This document shows, one piece after another, positions 8,584-17,118 of a stretch of 64,000 nucleotides of DNA. This DNA comes from CALZIK01 sp046756565. GTDB taxonomy: Bacteria > Acidobacteriota > Thermoanaerobaculia > Multivoradales > JAHEKO01. The stretch's first letter is position 1. Every line of letters begins with the position of its first letter. Where the stretch lies: positions 1 to 64,000 of the forward strand of contig JBHHWO010000003.1 of NCBI GenBank assembly GCA_046756565.1. The letters are read 5' to 3'. A model generated the notes under the pieces. The model was not told the origin of the DNA. It did no database searches and saw only the letters and a list, made by a program, of their open reading frames with translations. A program made the translations under genes and the position numbers.

Positions 8584-9438
8584 CTAGCTCCGCTGGCCGA
8601 GATGGCGCAAACAGGTCGCCAGCGTTCTCTTGAGCTGGCTGCGCTCGACGACCAGATCCAGAAAACCGTGCTCCAGCAGAAACTCGCTGGTCTGGAAACC
8701 CTCGGGAAGGCTCTCGCGGATCGTCTGCTGAATGACTCGCGGCCCGGCGAACCCGATTAGGGCGCCGGGCTCGGCGACGTTCAGATCGCCCAGCATGCCG
8801 AACGATGCGGTCACTCCGCCGGTGGTGGGATCGGTCAGAACCGACAGGAACGGAATCCCTTTGTCACGGAGCCTCGCGAGCGCAGCCGAGATCTTTGCCA
8901 TCTGCATCAGCGACACGACCCCCTCTTGCATCCGGGCACCCCCGGAGGCCGACACAACGACCAGGCCGCACTTGCGCTTCGAAGCGTACTCCGCCGCTCG
9001 GGCGATCTTCTCGCCGACTACCGACCCCATCGAACCGCCCATGAAGCGGTACTCCATCACCGCGACCACGGCCGGCACGCCTTCGAGATGGCCCTCCACG
9101 ACGATCACGGCCTCCTCCTCGCCGCTCGTCTTCGAGTTGTCCTTGACGCGGTCCCGGTAACTCACACGGTCCCGGAACTTCAGCGGGTCCGCCGGAAGCA
9201 GACCGCGGAACAGCTCCGTGGGCTGGTCCTCATCGAGCAGAAGTCGGATCCTCGCGCGGCTGTGGATGCGGAAGTGGTGGCCGCATTTCGGACAGATCTG
9301 GAGATTCCGCTCGAGCTCCTTGGAGTAGATGATCTCCCGGCATCCGTCGCAACGCACCCACAGTCCCTCGGGGACCGTGCTCCGGGGCCGTTCGGAACCG
9401 GCGCTGCGGGGCTTCTTCGATTTGCGGAACCAGGCCAT
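8584..9438 (-). CDS. accD: acetyl-CoA carboxylase carboxyltransferase subunit beta
   Basis: The 284-residue protein has the N-terminal four-cysteine zinc ribbon of AccD (CDGC ... CPKCGHHF) and the crotonase-like core with SASGGARMQEG and LTDPTTGGVTASFG. It pairs with AccA to carboxylate acetyl-CoA for fatty-acid synthesis; accA is not in the window. The gene lies between the receiver-kinase gene (22 nt upstream) and folC on the same strand. A bulk ACC subunit co-oriented with a Ser/Thr kinase gene may share its transcription. Confidence 0.95.
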   Translation of the reverse strand: MAWFRKSKKPRSAGSERPRSTVPEGLWVRCDGCREIIYSKELERNLQICPKCGHHFRIHSRARIRLLLDEDQPTELFRGLLPADPLKFRDRVSYRDRVKDNSKTSGEEEAVIVVEGHLEGVPAVVAVMEYRFMGGSMGSVVGEKIARAAEYASKRKCGLVVVSASGGARMQEGVVSLMQMAKISAALARLRDKGIPFLSVLTDPTTGGVTASFGMLGDLNVAEPGALIGFAGPRVIQQTIRESLPEGFQTSEFLLEHGFLDLVVERSQLKRTLATCLRHLGQRS

Positions 9439-9460
9439 CGGTATGCGAAGACTACCCGGT

Positions 9461-11773
9461 TCAGCCGATCAGGAGCTTGATGGCGCTGGCGACCAGCCCG
9501 GCCGCAAGCAGACCGGCCATGACTCCCCACCAGAATCGCGCAGTCTTGGTGCGCGGCAACCTGACGGCGGTCGTGAGGGTCCGTGTCCCGGCAGAGACGG
9601 GCTCCTGCTCCGCAGTCGAGATTGTCGAAGCCACGTCTTCCACGGCGGGCACATCCGCCGGCTCGGCAAACAGGTCGGTGAAGAACTCACTCAGGGTCTG
9701 TTCGCTCGGGGAGGCGTCGAGTGTCCGCAGCAGCGCTCTCAGATCCGACTCCAGTTCGCCCGCGCTCTGGTAGCGAACCGACGGTTTCTTGGCCAGCGTC
9801 TTGACCAGGATCCTTCGGATTTCCTGGGGCAGGCCCGGGCAGTGCTTGCGAGGATCGTCGAAATTCCCGGCTCGCACGGCATCCAGCAGAGAGATCTCGT
9901 TGTCGGCTTCGTACAGACGGCGCCCGGCGATGATCTCGTACATGACGCTGCCGAGCGAGTAGATGTCGCTGCGGGCGTCCACTGCCTTCCCCGAGGCCTG
10001 CTCGGGCGACATGTACTGGAGCTTTCCTTTGAGGGCCCCGATCTCGGTCTGAATCACGGACGAGACGGCTTTCGCGACTCCGAAATCGCAGAGCCTCACG
10101 CGTCCGTCACGGCCCAGCAGGACGTTGCGCGGCGACACGTCGCGGTGGACGAGCCCCATAGGCGCACCCTGGGAGTCCTGGCGAGTGTGTGCGTACTCGA
10201 GACCCCGCGCCAGCTGGGCGCCGATCAGGAGAGCCAGCCCGATGGGCATCTGCTCGGATCGCTGACGGAGCCGATTCAGCAGGCTGCGCAGGTCCCGGCC
10301 GTCAACATATTCCATCGCTATGAAGAAGCTCGACCCGATCTTGCCGAGGTCGTAGATCTCGACGAGATTCTCGTGACTGAGCTGAGCGGCCAGCTTCGCC
10401 TCTTCGATGAACATCGCGACGAATTCGCTGTTTTCTGCGAGGTGCGGAAGGATCTTCTTGATAGCCACCGTCTTACGGAAGCCCTCCATGCCGAGCATGC
10501 TCGCCCGCCAGACCTCGGCCATACCTCCCACCGCGATCCGCTCGTCGAGCTTGTACTGGCCAAAACGAACACCGCCGCCATCCGTGTCCCCGCGAGCCGG
10601 ATCCGGAGCGTCCGCCTCAGGCCCGGCGGGCTCGACGCCCGCCGAGGCGCCAACCGCACTCGGCTCCTCTTCCGGGATCGCCTCATCCGACAGGGCTGCG
10701 GCCGGCGCAACCGGGGAGACCGCCGCGGAGACCTCGTCGTCCCCGCCCTTGAGATCCTCCGACTCCGCATCTTCCGAGAGCTCCGACGCAACCTCGGCTG
10801 AGGAGCCCACGGGCTCGGCTTCCGCGTCGGCGGCGCCAGCCTCGACAGACAGCTCGGGGCTCAGCGTGCGGACCAGCGCTTCTATTGGATCTTCCGGCTG
10901 ATGCGCCAATTGAGCGTCCGGCAGCTCGTCAGGCTCCGCGGCCAACTCCTCGGCCTTTGGCTTCTCGGCCGGCTCTTCGATCGACTCCTCGGTCGGTTCA
11001 TAAGCTTCGGACCCAGCCAGCTCAGCTGCCGTCTCGGGCTCGTCGGCACTCGAATCGGCAATCTCCAGGGACTCTTCGAATGCCACACCGGACGCCGACT
11101 CGGGTTCCCCATCCCCGACCAGCGAGTCGAGCTCGGCCAAAGCTGCAGTCACCGCGCTGGGCACCTCCTCGGCCAAGTCCTCATCGAAGGGTGGCGGCGC
11201 CTCCTCGGTCTCCTGCGAACCGGCTTGGGCAGCGGCGGATTCCAGCCCGGGCGGAGGAGCCTCAGCTTCCGGCTCAGCCTCGGGCTCCGGCGCCGGCGCC
11301 GGATCGGCCTCGAGCTCCGAGGCCGGGAGCTCACCCATCTCCGAGAGAAGGTCGCCGAAGATCTCTTCGGACCCGAGCTTTTCGCCCATCATGGGTGTGA
11401 TCGGTCCGGTCGAGTGATGCGGCAACGACATGACCCGCTCGGCAGCGTCGAGCAGCTCTTGGGCCCGAGGCGGCTTGCTGAGAATCTGATCCGCGCCGGC
11501 CTCGAACGCACCGAATGCATCCTCGGCACCCTCCGCGGGCTCCAGGAGGAGCACTCCGGGTCCGCCGTTCCGCGAGCCGAAGGTACGCACGAGCTCGCTG
11601 GCTCCATCGACCTCAAAGTCAACGATCACCAGCCCCGGCTCGTGATCCGCACTGGCCCGAAGCGCGGCCTCCCGATCCTCTGCAGTGGTCACGAACCAGC
11701 CTTGCGAGCCGAGGACGCTGCGTACATGGCGCCCGATGCGGCCGTCGTTGGAAACCACGAGAATCACGACCAT
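9461..11773 (-). CDS. response-regulator-like receiver fused to a Ser/Thr protein kinase
   Basis: The 770-residue protein has three parts. Residues 1-115 form a receiver domain (acidic D10, likely phosphoacceptor D52 in LVIVDFE, K100 in ILSKPP). Residues 145-400 are a long Glu/Ala/Pro-rich linker. Residues 407-675 are a Hanks-type kinase (VGGMAEV loop, ATP lysine near 439, HRDVSPRN with D545, DFG D563), and a single hydrophobic segment closes the protein (about 747-770). The receiver suggests that a histidine kinase could gate Ser/Thr phosphorylation. The C-terminal segment would tether it with no periplasmic sensor. No histidine kinase is adjacent. Domain order is seen; cross-talk is inferred. 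Confidence 0.88.
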   Translation of the reverse strand: MVVILVVSNDGRIGRHVRSVLGSQGWFVTTAEDREAALRASADHEPGLVIVDFEVDGASELVRTFGSRNGGPGVLLLEPAEGAEDAFGAFEAGADQILSKPPRAQELLDAAERVMSLPHHSTGPITPMMGEKLGSEEIFGDLLSEMGELPASELEADPAPAPEPEAEPEAEAPPPGLESAAAQAGSQETEEAPPPFDEDLAEEVPSAVTAALAELDSLVGDGEPESASGVAFEESLEIADSSADEPETAAELAGSEAYEPTEESIEEPAEKPKAEELAAEPDELPDAQLAHQPEDPIEALVRTLSPELSVEAGAADAEAEPVGSSAEVASELSEDAESEDLKGGDDEVSAAVSPVAPAAALSDEAIPEEEPSAVGASAGVEPAGPEADAPDPARGDTDGGGVRFGQYKLDERIAVGGMAEVWRASMLGMEGFRKTVAIKKILPHLAENSEFVAMFIEEAKLAAQLSHENLVEIYDLGKIGSSFFIAMEYVDGRDLRSLLNRLRQRSEQMPIGLALLIGAQLARGLEYAHTRQDSQGAPMGLVHRDVSPRNVLLGRDGRVRLCDFGVAKAVSSVIQTEIGALKGKLQYMSPEQASGKAVDARSDIYSLGSVMYEIIAGRRLYEADNEISLLDAVRAGNFDDPRKHCPGLPQEIRRILVKTLAKKPSVRYQSAGELESDLRALLRTLDASPSEQTLSEFFTDLFAEPADVPAVEDVASTISTAEQEPVSAGTRTLTTAVRLPRTKTARFWWGVMAGLLAAGLVASAIKLLIG

Positions 11774-11861
11774 CCTGAGCGATTCTTAGCAGGCCCGGAT
11801 CGACTGAGTCAATGCAACCGATGCAGGCTACTATTGGGGCACAAGGTCGCTGGAGGTATCG

Positions 11862-12605
11862 ATGGCTGGACACAGTAAGTGGGCGCAGATCAAACGGAAG
11901 AAGGCGGTGACGGACGCCCGCCGGGGACAACTCTGGACCCGGCTTCTCAAAGAGATCACCGTGGCTGCCCGGCTCGGCGGCGGTGATCCGGATGGCAACG
12001 CGCGCCTCCGAGTAGCGGTGCAAGAAGCGCGCGGGAACAATGTGCCGGCGGCCAATATCGAGCGAGCGATCAAGCGTGGCACGGGAGAGCTCGAGGGGTT
12101 TTCGTACGAAGAGGTGTCCTACGAGGGCTACGGACCCGGAGGCGCGGCGATACTGGTCGAGGCGGTCACCGACAATCGAAATCGCACGGTGGCGGAGGTC
12201 CGGCACCTTTTCTCCAAGCACGGAGGCAACCTGGGAGAGAACGGCTGCGTGTCCTGGATGTTCGACAAGCGCGGCTATCTGGCGTTCGAGTCCGATTCGA
12301 TGACCGAAGAGGCCTTCGTGGAGCTCGCCCTGGAGCTCGACGTCGATGACCTCGCGTCCGAGGAGGACGGGCACGAGCTGTTCACGTCTCCGGAGAGATA
12401 TCTGGAGGTCCGAGAGGCGGTCGCGGCCAGGGGCGTGGAGCCGGTGACCGGCGAAGTGGCCATGCTGCCCAAGAACTACGTCGATCTGCCCGAGGACAAG
12501 GTGCATACCGTGCTCAAGTTGATTGACGCGCTCGAGGACCTGGACGACGTCCAGAGCGTGTGGAGCAACGTCAACATCGAGGCCGTCGCCGCCGGTGCAA
12601 GCTGA
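11862..12605 (+). CDS. yebC: YebC/PmpR-family protein
   Basis: The 247-residue protein has the family N-terminus MAGHSKWAQIKRKK and the central stretches NRTVAEVRHLF and GGNLGENGCVSWMF. Members were described as transcriptional regulators and more recently implicated in relieving ribosome stalling at proline runs. A good Shine-Dalgarno (GGAGG) lies 5 nt before the ATG. ruvC follows with an 11-nt overlap, the classic yebC-ruvC arrangement. The divergent receiver-kinase gene starts 88 bp upstream. Confidence 0.95.
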   Translation: MAGHSKWAQIKRKKAVTDARRGQLWTRLLKEITVAARLGGGDPDGNARLRVAVQEARGNNVPAANIERAIKRGTGELEGFSYEEVSYEGYGPGGAAILVEAVTDNRNRTVAEVRHLFSKHGGNLGENGCVSWMFDKRGYLAFESDSMTEEAFVELALELDVDDLASEEDGHELFTSPERYLEVREAVAARGVEPVTGEVAMLPKNYVDLPEDKVHTVLKLIDALEDLDDVQSVWSNVNIEAVAAGAS

Positions 12606-13113
12606 CCGATCGGCTGCCAACGTACGGATCCTAGGGCTGGACCCCGGCAGCCGCCACACGGGCTTCGGGGTAATCGACCAGAAGGCAGGCCGACTGCAGC
12701 CGGTTCGCTTTGGTCGCTTCTCGCTCCCACCCAAGTCCGACCTGGCGAGCCGCCTGGCGGAGCTCGACGCTCAGCTGAGCGCGCTCGTAGACGAGCTCGA
12801 GCCCACGCACGCCGCGCTCGAAACTCCGTTCCAGGGCCTCAACCCCCGGTCTCTGATCATCCTCTCCCAAGCCCGGGGCGTTCTGATCGCGGCACTCGCC
12901 CGGCGCAGGATCCCGATCACCGAATACACCCCCACGGAGGTCAAGAGCGCGGTGTCCGGGTACGGCCGCGCTGCTAAGTCTCAGGTGGGCCGGATGGTCT
13001 GCCAAATCCTCGCCCTGGGGAACGAAAAACCGTCCGAAGACGCCGCCGACGCACTCGCGGTGGCCATCTGTTGCGCCAACCGCAGCCACTTCGAACTGCT
13101 TAGGACCGAGTAG
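12595..13113 (+). CDS. ruvC: Holliday junction resolvase RuvC
   Basis: RuvC cleaves four-way junctions during recombination. With the GTG at 12595 the product is 172 residues and keeps the four acidic catalytic positions: D16 (LGLDPGS), E76 (ALETPF), and D149/D152 (EDAADALA). An upstream ATG at 12523 would overlap yebC by 83 nt and add a non-homologous leader, so I reject it. ruvA and ruvB, often next, are absent; the following genes are the ExbB operon. Translation is probably coupled to yebC. Confidence 0.93.
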   Translation: MQADRSAANVRILGLDPGSRHTGFGVIDQKAGRLQPVRFGRFSLPPKSDLASRLAELDAQLSALVDELEPTHAALETPFQGLNPRSLIILSQARGVLIAALARRRIPITEYTPTEVKSAVSGYGRAAKSQVGRMVCQILALGNEKPSEDAADALAVAICCANRSHFELLRTE

Positions 13114-13208
13114 CCTCCATCGCGCTTTTCTTGTTTTTGCTATTGTGCTAGGGTCTCCGCTCGTCTCACTACGGTGATCGTTGTTCGATAAGCCATACGG
13201 AATGAAGG

Positions 13209-13271
13209 TTTTTCGCCCCGAACGATGTCCGGGCCGGCCCCTTCGGCTGGCCTGCATCGATGGGCGAAAAA
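13209..13271 (+). promoter_or_regulatory. long stem-loop in the exbB leader
   Basis: The perfect 10-bp arms TTTTTCGCCC (13209-13218) and GGGCGAAAAA (13262-13271) enclose further pairing: 13223-13227 with 13255-13259, and GGCCGGCC (13232-13239) with 13245-13252 including one G-U pair, closed by a 5-nt loop. It ends about 55 nt before the exbB GTG. No T-run follows on either strand, so it does not look like an intrinsic terminator. It could be an RNA leader structure or a DNA operator. I do not recognise it as a known riboswitch. Confidence 0.45.
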
Positions 13272-13325
13272 CATGGAACTGGAGTCTCCGAAGCGGAGTC
13301 CAATTCAAGGTAGAGGAGGAATAGC

Positions 13326-14000
13326 GTGGCAGAATTCGGCGGTACTTTCGTCAAGATCTTTCGTGATGGCGGCTTTGTCATGTGGCCGCTTCTGGTGTTC
13401 TCGATTCTCTCGGTTATCTTCATCATCGAGCGCTGGCTGGCTCTGCGGCGGGCCAAGATCAACGTCAATGAGTTCCTGGCCAAGACCCGCAAGGAGCTGA
13501 TCGTCAACCGCTCGGTCAAGAACGCGATCAAGGTCTGTGAGGACTATCGTGGCCCGGTTGCCTCGATCCTCAAGGCTGGATTGCTGAAGTACGGCCAGCC
13601 CCGTGAAGATGTCGAGAAGACGATCGAGAACGCAGCCCTCTACGAGATGGGCCGGCTCGAGCGCAACCTTGTCTGGCTCGCCAGTATCGCCAACGTCGCG
13701 CCGCTGCTCGGTTTCTTCGGAACCGTCGTCGGCATGATCAAGTCCTTCGAGGCGCTGGCCGAAGCCGGTCTCTCGAATCCGGGCCTGGTCGCCGCGGGTA
13801 TCTCCGAAGCCCTGATCACAACCGCGGCAGGTCTGTTCGTCGCGATTCCGGCCCAGTTGTTCTACAACTTCTTCATGAGCCGAATCAACACATTTGTGCG
13901 CGACATCGAGACTTCCTCGAACATGCTGCTCGAGACCTTCAACGAGATGGAACGGAGTGGGATCACCGGCGACGCGCCCAGCCAGCCAGGGCGCGCCTAG
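13326..14000 (+). CDS. exbB: ExbB/TolQ-family proton channel subunit
   Basis: The 224-residue inner-membrane protein has one N-terminal helix (about residues 17-33) and two long helices around the conserved LLGFFGTVVGMIKSFEAL region and the GLFVAIPAQLFYNFF segment. With ExbD it uses proton flow to energise TonB or Tol systems. The start is GTG at 13326 with a strong GGAGGA Shine-Dalgarno 7-8 nt upstream. It leads an exbB-exbD-exbD-tonB operon. ExbB, TolQ and MotA share this fold; the TonB gene downstream favours ExbB. Confidence 0.9.
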   Translation: MAEFGGTFVKIFRDGGFVMWPLLVFSILSVIFIIERWLALRRAKINVNEFLAKTRKELIVNRSVKNAIKVCEDYRGPVASILKAGLLKYGQPREDVEKTIENAALYEMGRLERNLVWLASIANVAPLLGFFGTVVGMIKSFEALAEAGLSNPGLVAAGISEALITTAAGLFVAIPAQLFYNFFMSRINTFVRDIETSSNMLLETFNEMERSGITGDAPSQPGRA

Positions 14001-14021
14001 GTTTCTAATAGGAACGACGCG

Positions 14022-14465
14022 ATGAGGCTAAAAGCCCGTTCGGTACAAAACACCGGAATTCCCACGGCATCGATGGCGGATATCGCCTTTCTGCTGATCA
14101 TCTTCTTCATGGTGACGATCTCGTTCGAGGTCGACAAGACGACCGTGACTCTTCCGGAAACCGACCTGCGCTTCGAGATTCCCAAGCAGGCCGCCTATGT
14201 CTCGGTCACCGAGAACGGACAGATCCGCGTCTCGAGCGGGGAAGAGATCAGCGTTCCGGTTCCCGGACCGGATGAGGTGCTCTCCTTTGCCGCCGGCGTG
14301 GTCGCGGCCGATCCCGGCAAGGCCTTCGTGCTCAAGGCGGACAAGGAAGTGCCCTACCAGTACGTCGACGGCGTCATGGACTCCTTGAAGCAGGCCAAGG
14401 CGCAGGTCATCTATCTTCTGTCGAATCAGGAGACGGTCGAAGATGGTGATGGGACGGAGGGCTAG
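14022..14465 (+). CDS. exbD: ExbD-family biopolymer transport protein (first copy)
   Basis: The 147-residue protein has a short cytoplasmic N-terminus, one membrane helix with the proton-path aspartate in SMADIAFLLIIFFMVT, and a periplasmic domain. It partners ExbB. A second ExbD follows 3 nt after the stop. The two share the helix but have different periplasmic domains, a two-ExbD layout common where one motor drives a TonB with a special outer-membrane partner. The Shine-Dalgarno is AGGAACG. Confidence 0.9.
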   Translation: MRLKARSVQNTGIPTASMADIAFLLIIFFMVTISFEVDKTTVTLPETDLRFEIPKQAAYVSVTENGQIRVSSGEEISVPVPGPDEVLSFAAGVVAADPGKAFVLKADKEVPYQYVDGVMDSLKQAKAQVIYLLSNQETVEDGDGTEG

Positions 14466-14468
14466 GCG

Positions 14469-14906
14469 ATGAAGATCAAGAAAATGCAAGCCAGTGACGA
14501 GATCCCGACTTCCTCGATGGCGGACATCGCCTTCCTGCTGATCATCTACTTCATGGTGACCACGACTTTTGCGGCTACCCGCGGTCTGGACTTCTCGCTA
14601 CCTCCCGAGGACGACACCCCGCCGATGGTCGAAAAGGAAGAGGCGGTGCTCATCGAGATCCAGGCCGGCGGCGTCTACGTGGTCGACCAGAAGCCCATGC
14701 CCCTGTCCGAGATCCTCGACTACCTCAAGCCGAAGCTCGAGCGAAACCCGAAGAAGCCGGTCATCATCCGGCCGCAGCCAGATGCCCAGTACGGCTACAT
14801 GGTCGCGGTCTTTGACGAACTGCGGCAGGGCGAGGACAAGATCGGCATGAAGGTGGACAATATCTCCATCCCGACACAGCGCGAAATCGAAATGTTCTGG
14901 TTCTAG
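14469..14906 (+). CDS. exbD: ExbD-family biopolymer transport protein (second copy)
   Basis: The 145-residue paralogue has the same SSMADIAFLLIIYFMVT helix with the conserved aspartate. Its periplasmic part starts after FSLPPEDDTPP and ends in IEMFWF. It likely forms a heterodimer with the first ExbD inside the ExbB pentamer. It lies between exbD and tonB with a 9-nt gap to the latter; a GGAGGG sequence in the end of the first copy acts as its ribosome site. Confidence 0.9.
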   Translation: MKIKKMQASDEIPTSSMADIAFLLIIYFMVTTTFAATRGLDFSLPPEDDTPPMVEKEEAVLIEIQAGGVYVVDQKPMPLSEILDYLKPKLERNPKKPVIIRPQPDAQYGYMVAVFDELRQGEDKIGMKVDNISIPTQREIEMFWF

Positions 14907-14915
14907 GAGAGCAGA

Positions 14916-15632
14916 ATGGCCGAAGAAGAAAAGGTTCAGCGCAGCGCGGTGGACGAAGCCACCGACCTGGCGGCGGGCGACCTGATGACCTTCGCGCACG
15001 AGTACGACGAGGATCGCAAGACGATGCGCTGGGCAGCTGTGGCTGCGGTGATTCTGCACATCATCTTCTTCATCATCCAGTTCCCTGAGATGGTGGCCGC
15101 GGAACGGGAACAGAAGAAAGCCAAGGTCTACGTCGTCCAGCAGGTGCGTTTCAAGCCGCCGCCACCCAAGCAGCAGCAGGAGATCCCCAAGCCCAAGTCG
15201 AAGAAGGTCCCGATTCCGGATCCGACCCCGGACGAGCCCGAGCCCATCCGACTCCAGGAAGAGATCGAGCCCGAGGTCGAGATGCCCGACACCGACATCA
15301 TCATGGGCATTCCGGAAGGGCCTCCTCCGATGGAGCCCACCGGTCCGATCCGTGTGGGAGGTGACGTCAAGCCACCCAAGAAGACCTTCTTCCCGTCGCC
15401 CCAGTACACCGAGATCGCGCGCAAGGCGCGGATCACGGGGGTCGTGATCGTCGAGGCGATCATCAACAAGCAGGGCAACGTCACCAACGTCAAGGTGCTC
15501 AAGGGCCTTCCGATGGGCCTCGACCAGGCGGCCGCCGATGCGGTCGCGCGCTGGAAATTCGAGCCGGCTACGCTCAACGGCAAGCCGGTGGCGGTGATCT
15601 ACAACCTCACCGTCAATTTCCAATTGCAGTGA
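14916..15632 (+). CDS. tonB: TonB-family energy transducer
   Basis: The 238-residue protein has a cytoplasmic N-terminus, one membrane helix (about residues 39-57), a Pro/Lys-rich periplasmic linker (78-150, with PPPPKQQQEIPKPK) and a C-terminal TonB domain (about 150-238) holding YTEIARKARITGVV and DAVARWKFEPATLNGKPV. It transmits ExbB/ExbD energy to outer-membrane receptors. No TonB-dependent receptor is in the window, so the cargo is unknown. A TPR protein with a signal peptide follows and may belong to the same system. The Shine-Dalgarno is AGGAGAG. Confidence 0.92.
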   Translation: MAEEEKVQRSAVDEATDLAAGDLMTFAHEYDEDRKTMRWAAVAAVILHIIFFIIQFPEMVAAEREQKKAKVYVVQQVRFKPPPPKQQQEIPKPKSKKVPIPDPTPDEPEPIRLQEEIEPEVEMPDTDIIMGIPEGPPPMEPTGPIRVGGDVKPPKKTFFPSPQYTEIARKARITGVVIVEAIINKQGNVTNVKVLKGLPMGLDQAAADAVARWKFEPATLNGKPVAVIYNLTVNFQLQ

Positions 15633-15649
15633 GGCCGCGCCAGCGAGAA

Positions 15650-15785
15650 ACGGCTCCAAAGCGAGAGCCGGCCTCGCGGGCGAGGTTCGAAGCCGTCCGT
15701 AAGTGAGGACAAACCGGCTGAAACCGGCCTGGGTCTAGCGCCATGCAACATGACTGTGAACTCGCGTTCCGAGCCAGGGCTCGGA
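15650..15785 (+). promoter_or_regulatory. cluster of hairpins between tonB and the TPR gene
   Basis: Several short perfect stems occur here: CGGCTC (15651-15656) with GAGCCG (15665-15670); CCTCGC (15672-15677) with GCGAGG (15680-15685); ACGGCT (15650-15655) with AGCCGT (15691-15696), which excludes the first; and TCCGAGCC (15768-15775) with GGCTCGGA (15778-15785). No T-tract follows, so intrinsic termination is doubtful. The mutually exclusive pairings could form an attenuator or a processing site. With this base composition some pairing is expected by chance. Confidence 0.3.
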
Positions 15786-15871
15786 CCGAAGCAGCCAATC
15801 CCGTGGCACGGCGCTTGCTCTGTCAAGATGGCGTGTAGGGTGAAGTGATATCGATCGAAAGGAGACTCGAA

Positions 15872-17047
15872 ATGAAGCTCAGAAACACAACAGCCGTCAT
15901 CGCCGTGCTGGCCATGATGTTGACGGCCGGCATCGCCAGCGCCGGTGACTATGAGGACGGCGTTGCCGCCTTCAAGAAGGCCGACTGGGCCACCGCCATC
16001 GCCAAGTTCAAGGCCCAGGTCGATAAACAGCCGGAGTGGGCCGGCGGACACTTCATGCTCGGTTGGGCTTACCTGAAGAACAAGAACACGCGCGACGCGA
16101 TCACCCATCTCCGCAAGGCCTACGACCTCGAGCCTGCCAACGCCAACCATCAGATGCGCTTGGGCGAGGCCTACGTCGCGGCCAACCGCAACAGCGATGC
16201 AGTCGCGTTTCTGAGCAAGATCGACGCTTCGGCCCTGCCCAAGAACGCGCAAGGCTACCTGGCGCAGCTCAAGGCGGTCGCGCTCACCAAGAGCGGGCAG
16301 GCCGGGAGCGCGGTGGCCGAGTTGAAGAAGTCGGCCGCAGCGAATCCCAACGACGCCGACATCCAGTTCCAGCTCGGATCGACCGCTGCTGCTGCCGGTG
16401 ATACCAGGACGGCCCTGTCGGCGCTCGCCAAAGCCGCTTCTCTCGACCCCGGCGACAGCAAGAAGCAACTCGCCTATGCCAAGGTCCTGATCGGCCAAGC
16501 CGTGCGCATGCCCAAGGGCTCGGCCAAGGACGGCCAGTACCGGAAGGCCGCCGCCGCGGCCCAGAGAGTCGTCTCCTCGAACGCTTCGTTCGACAATCTG
16601 ATGCTCCTCGGCGATGCCGAGCTCGGCTCGAAGTCCTACGACGCGGCGATCGCTACCTACAAACGAGCGTCGGCCAAGAACTCGGCGGACTGGCTCCCCG
16701 AGTACTACATCGGCCAGGCCTATACCGCCAAAGGCCAGTACAGATCGGCCGAGTCGTCTCTGAAGACGTCTCTCGACCGTGCCAAGACTGCCGCAGACCA
16801 GGCCAAGGTCTGGAAGCAGCTCGGCTTCGTCTACGAGAAGCAAAGGAACTTCACGGAAGCGATCTCTTCCTACAATCGGGCCGGCGACGGCGCGGGGGCG
16901 GAACGTGCCCGGAAGAACCAAGAGACGCAAGCCGAGAATAGGCGGATCGAGGCCGAGAACACCGAGTTGGCGAAGCTCAAGGCCGAGCAGGAAGCTCTGG
17001 AAGCCGAGCTGAAGAACCTCCCGGGCGCCGCGCCGCCCCGCTTCTAG
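15872..17047 (+). CDS. periplasmic tetratricopeptide-repeat protein
   Basis: The 391-residue protein has a Sec signal peptide (residues 1-25, cleavage near GIASA) and about eight TPR units from GDYEDGVAAFKKADW onward. It ends in a charged coiled-coil tail (EAENTELAKLKAEQEALEAE). The ATG at 15872 has an AAGGAGA site at ideal spacing; an in-frame GTG at 15845 does not. TPR proteins downstream of ExbBD/TonB are common and probably scaffold envelope complexes. No enzymatic motif is visible. A strong terminator follows. Confidence 0.8.
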   Translation: MKLRNTTAVIAVLAMMLTAGIASAGDYEDGVAAFKKADWATAIAKFKAQVDKQPEWAGGHFMLGWAYLKNKNTRDAITHLRKAYDLEPANANHQMRLGEAYVAANRNSDAVAFLSKIDASALPKNAQGYLAQLKAVALTKSGQAGSAVAELKKSAAANPNDADIQFQLGSTAAAAGDTRTALSALAKAASLDPGDSKKQLAYAKVLIGQAVRMPKGSAKDGQYRKAAAAAQRVVSSNASFDNLMLLGDAELGSKSYDAAIATYKRASAKNSADWLPEYYIGQAYTAKGQYRSAESSLKTSLDRAKTAADQAKVWKQLGFVYEKQRNFTEAISSYNRAGDGAGAERARKNQETQAENRRIEAENTELAKLKAEQEALEAELKNLPGAAPPRF

Positions 17048-17073
17048 TCCGACCCACCGACCGAGTCTTCTAT

Positions 17074-17103
17074 GAGAGGCCGCCGAAAGGCGGCCTCTCT
17101 TTC
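17074..17103 (+). terminator. rho-independent terminator after the TPR gene
   Basis: A perfect 11-bp GC-rich stem (17074-17084 with 17089-17099) with a stable GAAA tetraloop is followed by TTT. It lies 27 nt after the TPR stop and before the convergent ftsX end. On the other strand the stem is not followed by T residues, so it mainly serves plus-strand transcripts. Confidence 0.85.
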
Positions 17104-17118
17104 ATCTCGCATCGGCGT

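Noticed and set aside
9329..10801. Long plus-strand open frame opposite the receiver-kinase
   Set aside because: Antisense shadow of GC-rich kinase codons; no start signal or homology.
12523..12594. ATG start for ruvC
   Set aside because: Would overlap yebC by 83 nt and add a non-homologous leader; GTG 12595 fits the family.
13209..13271. Intrinsic terminator after ruvC
   Set aside because: Strong stem but no T-tract on the 3' side of either strand.
15680..15696. tRNA T-arm-like sequence (GAGGTTCGAAGCC)
   Set aside because: No acceptor stem, anticodon arm or CCA end fits around it; better explained by the local hairpins.
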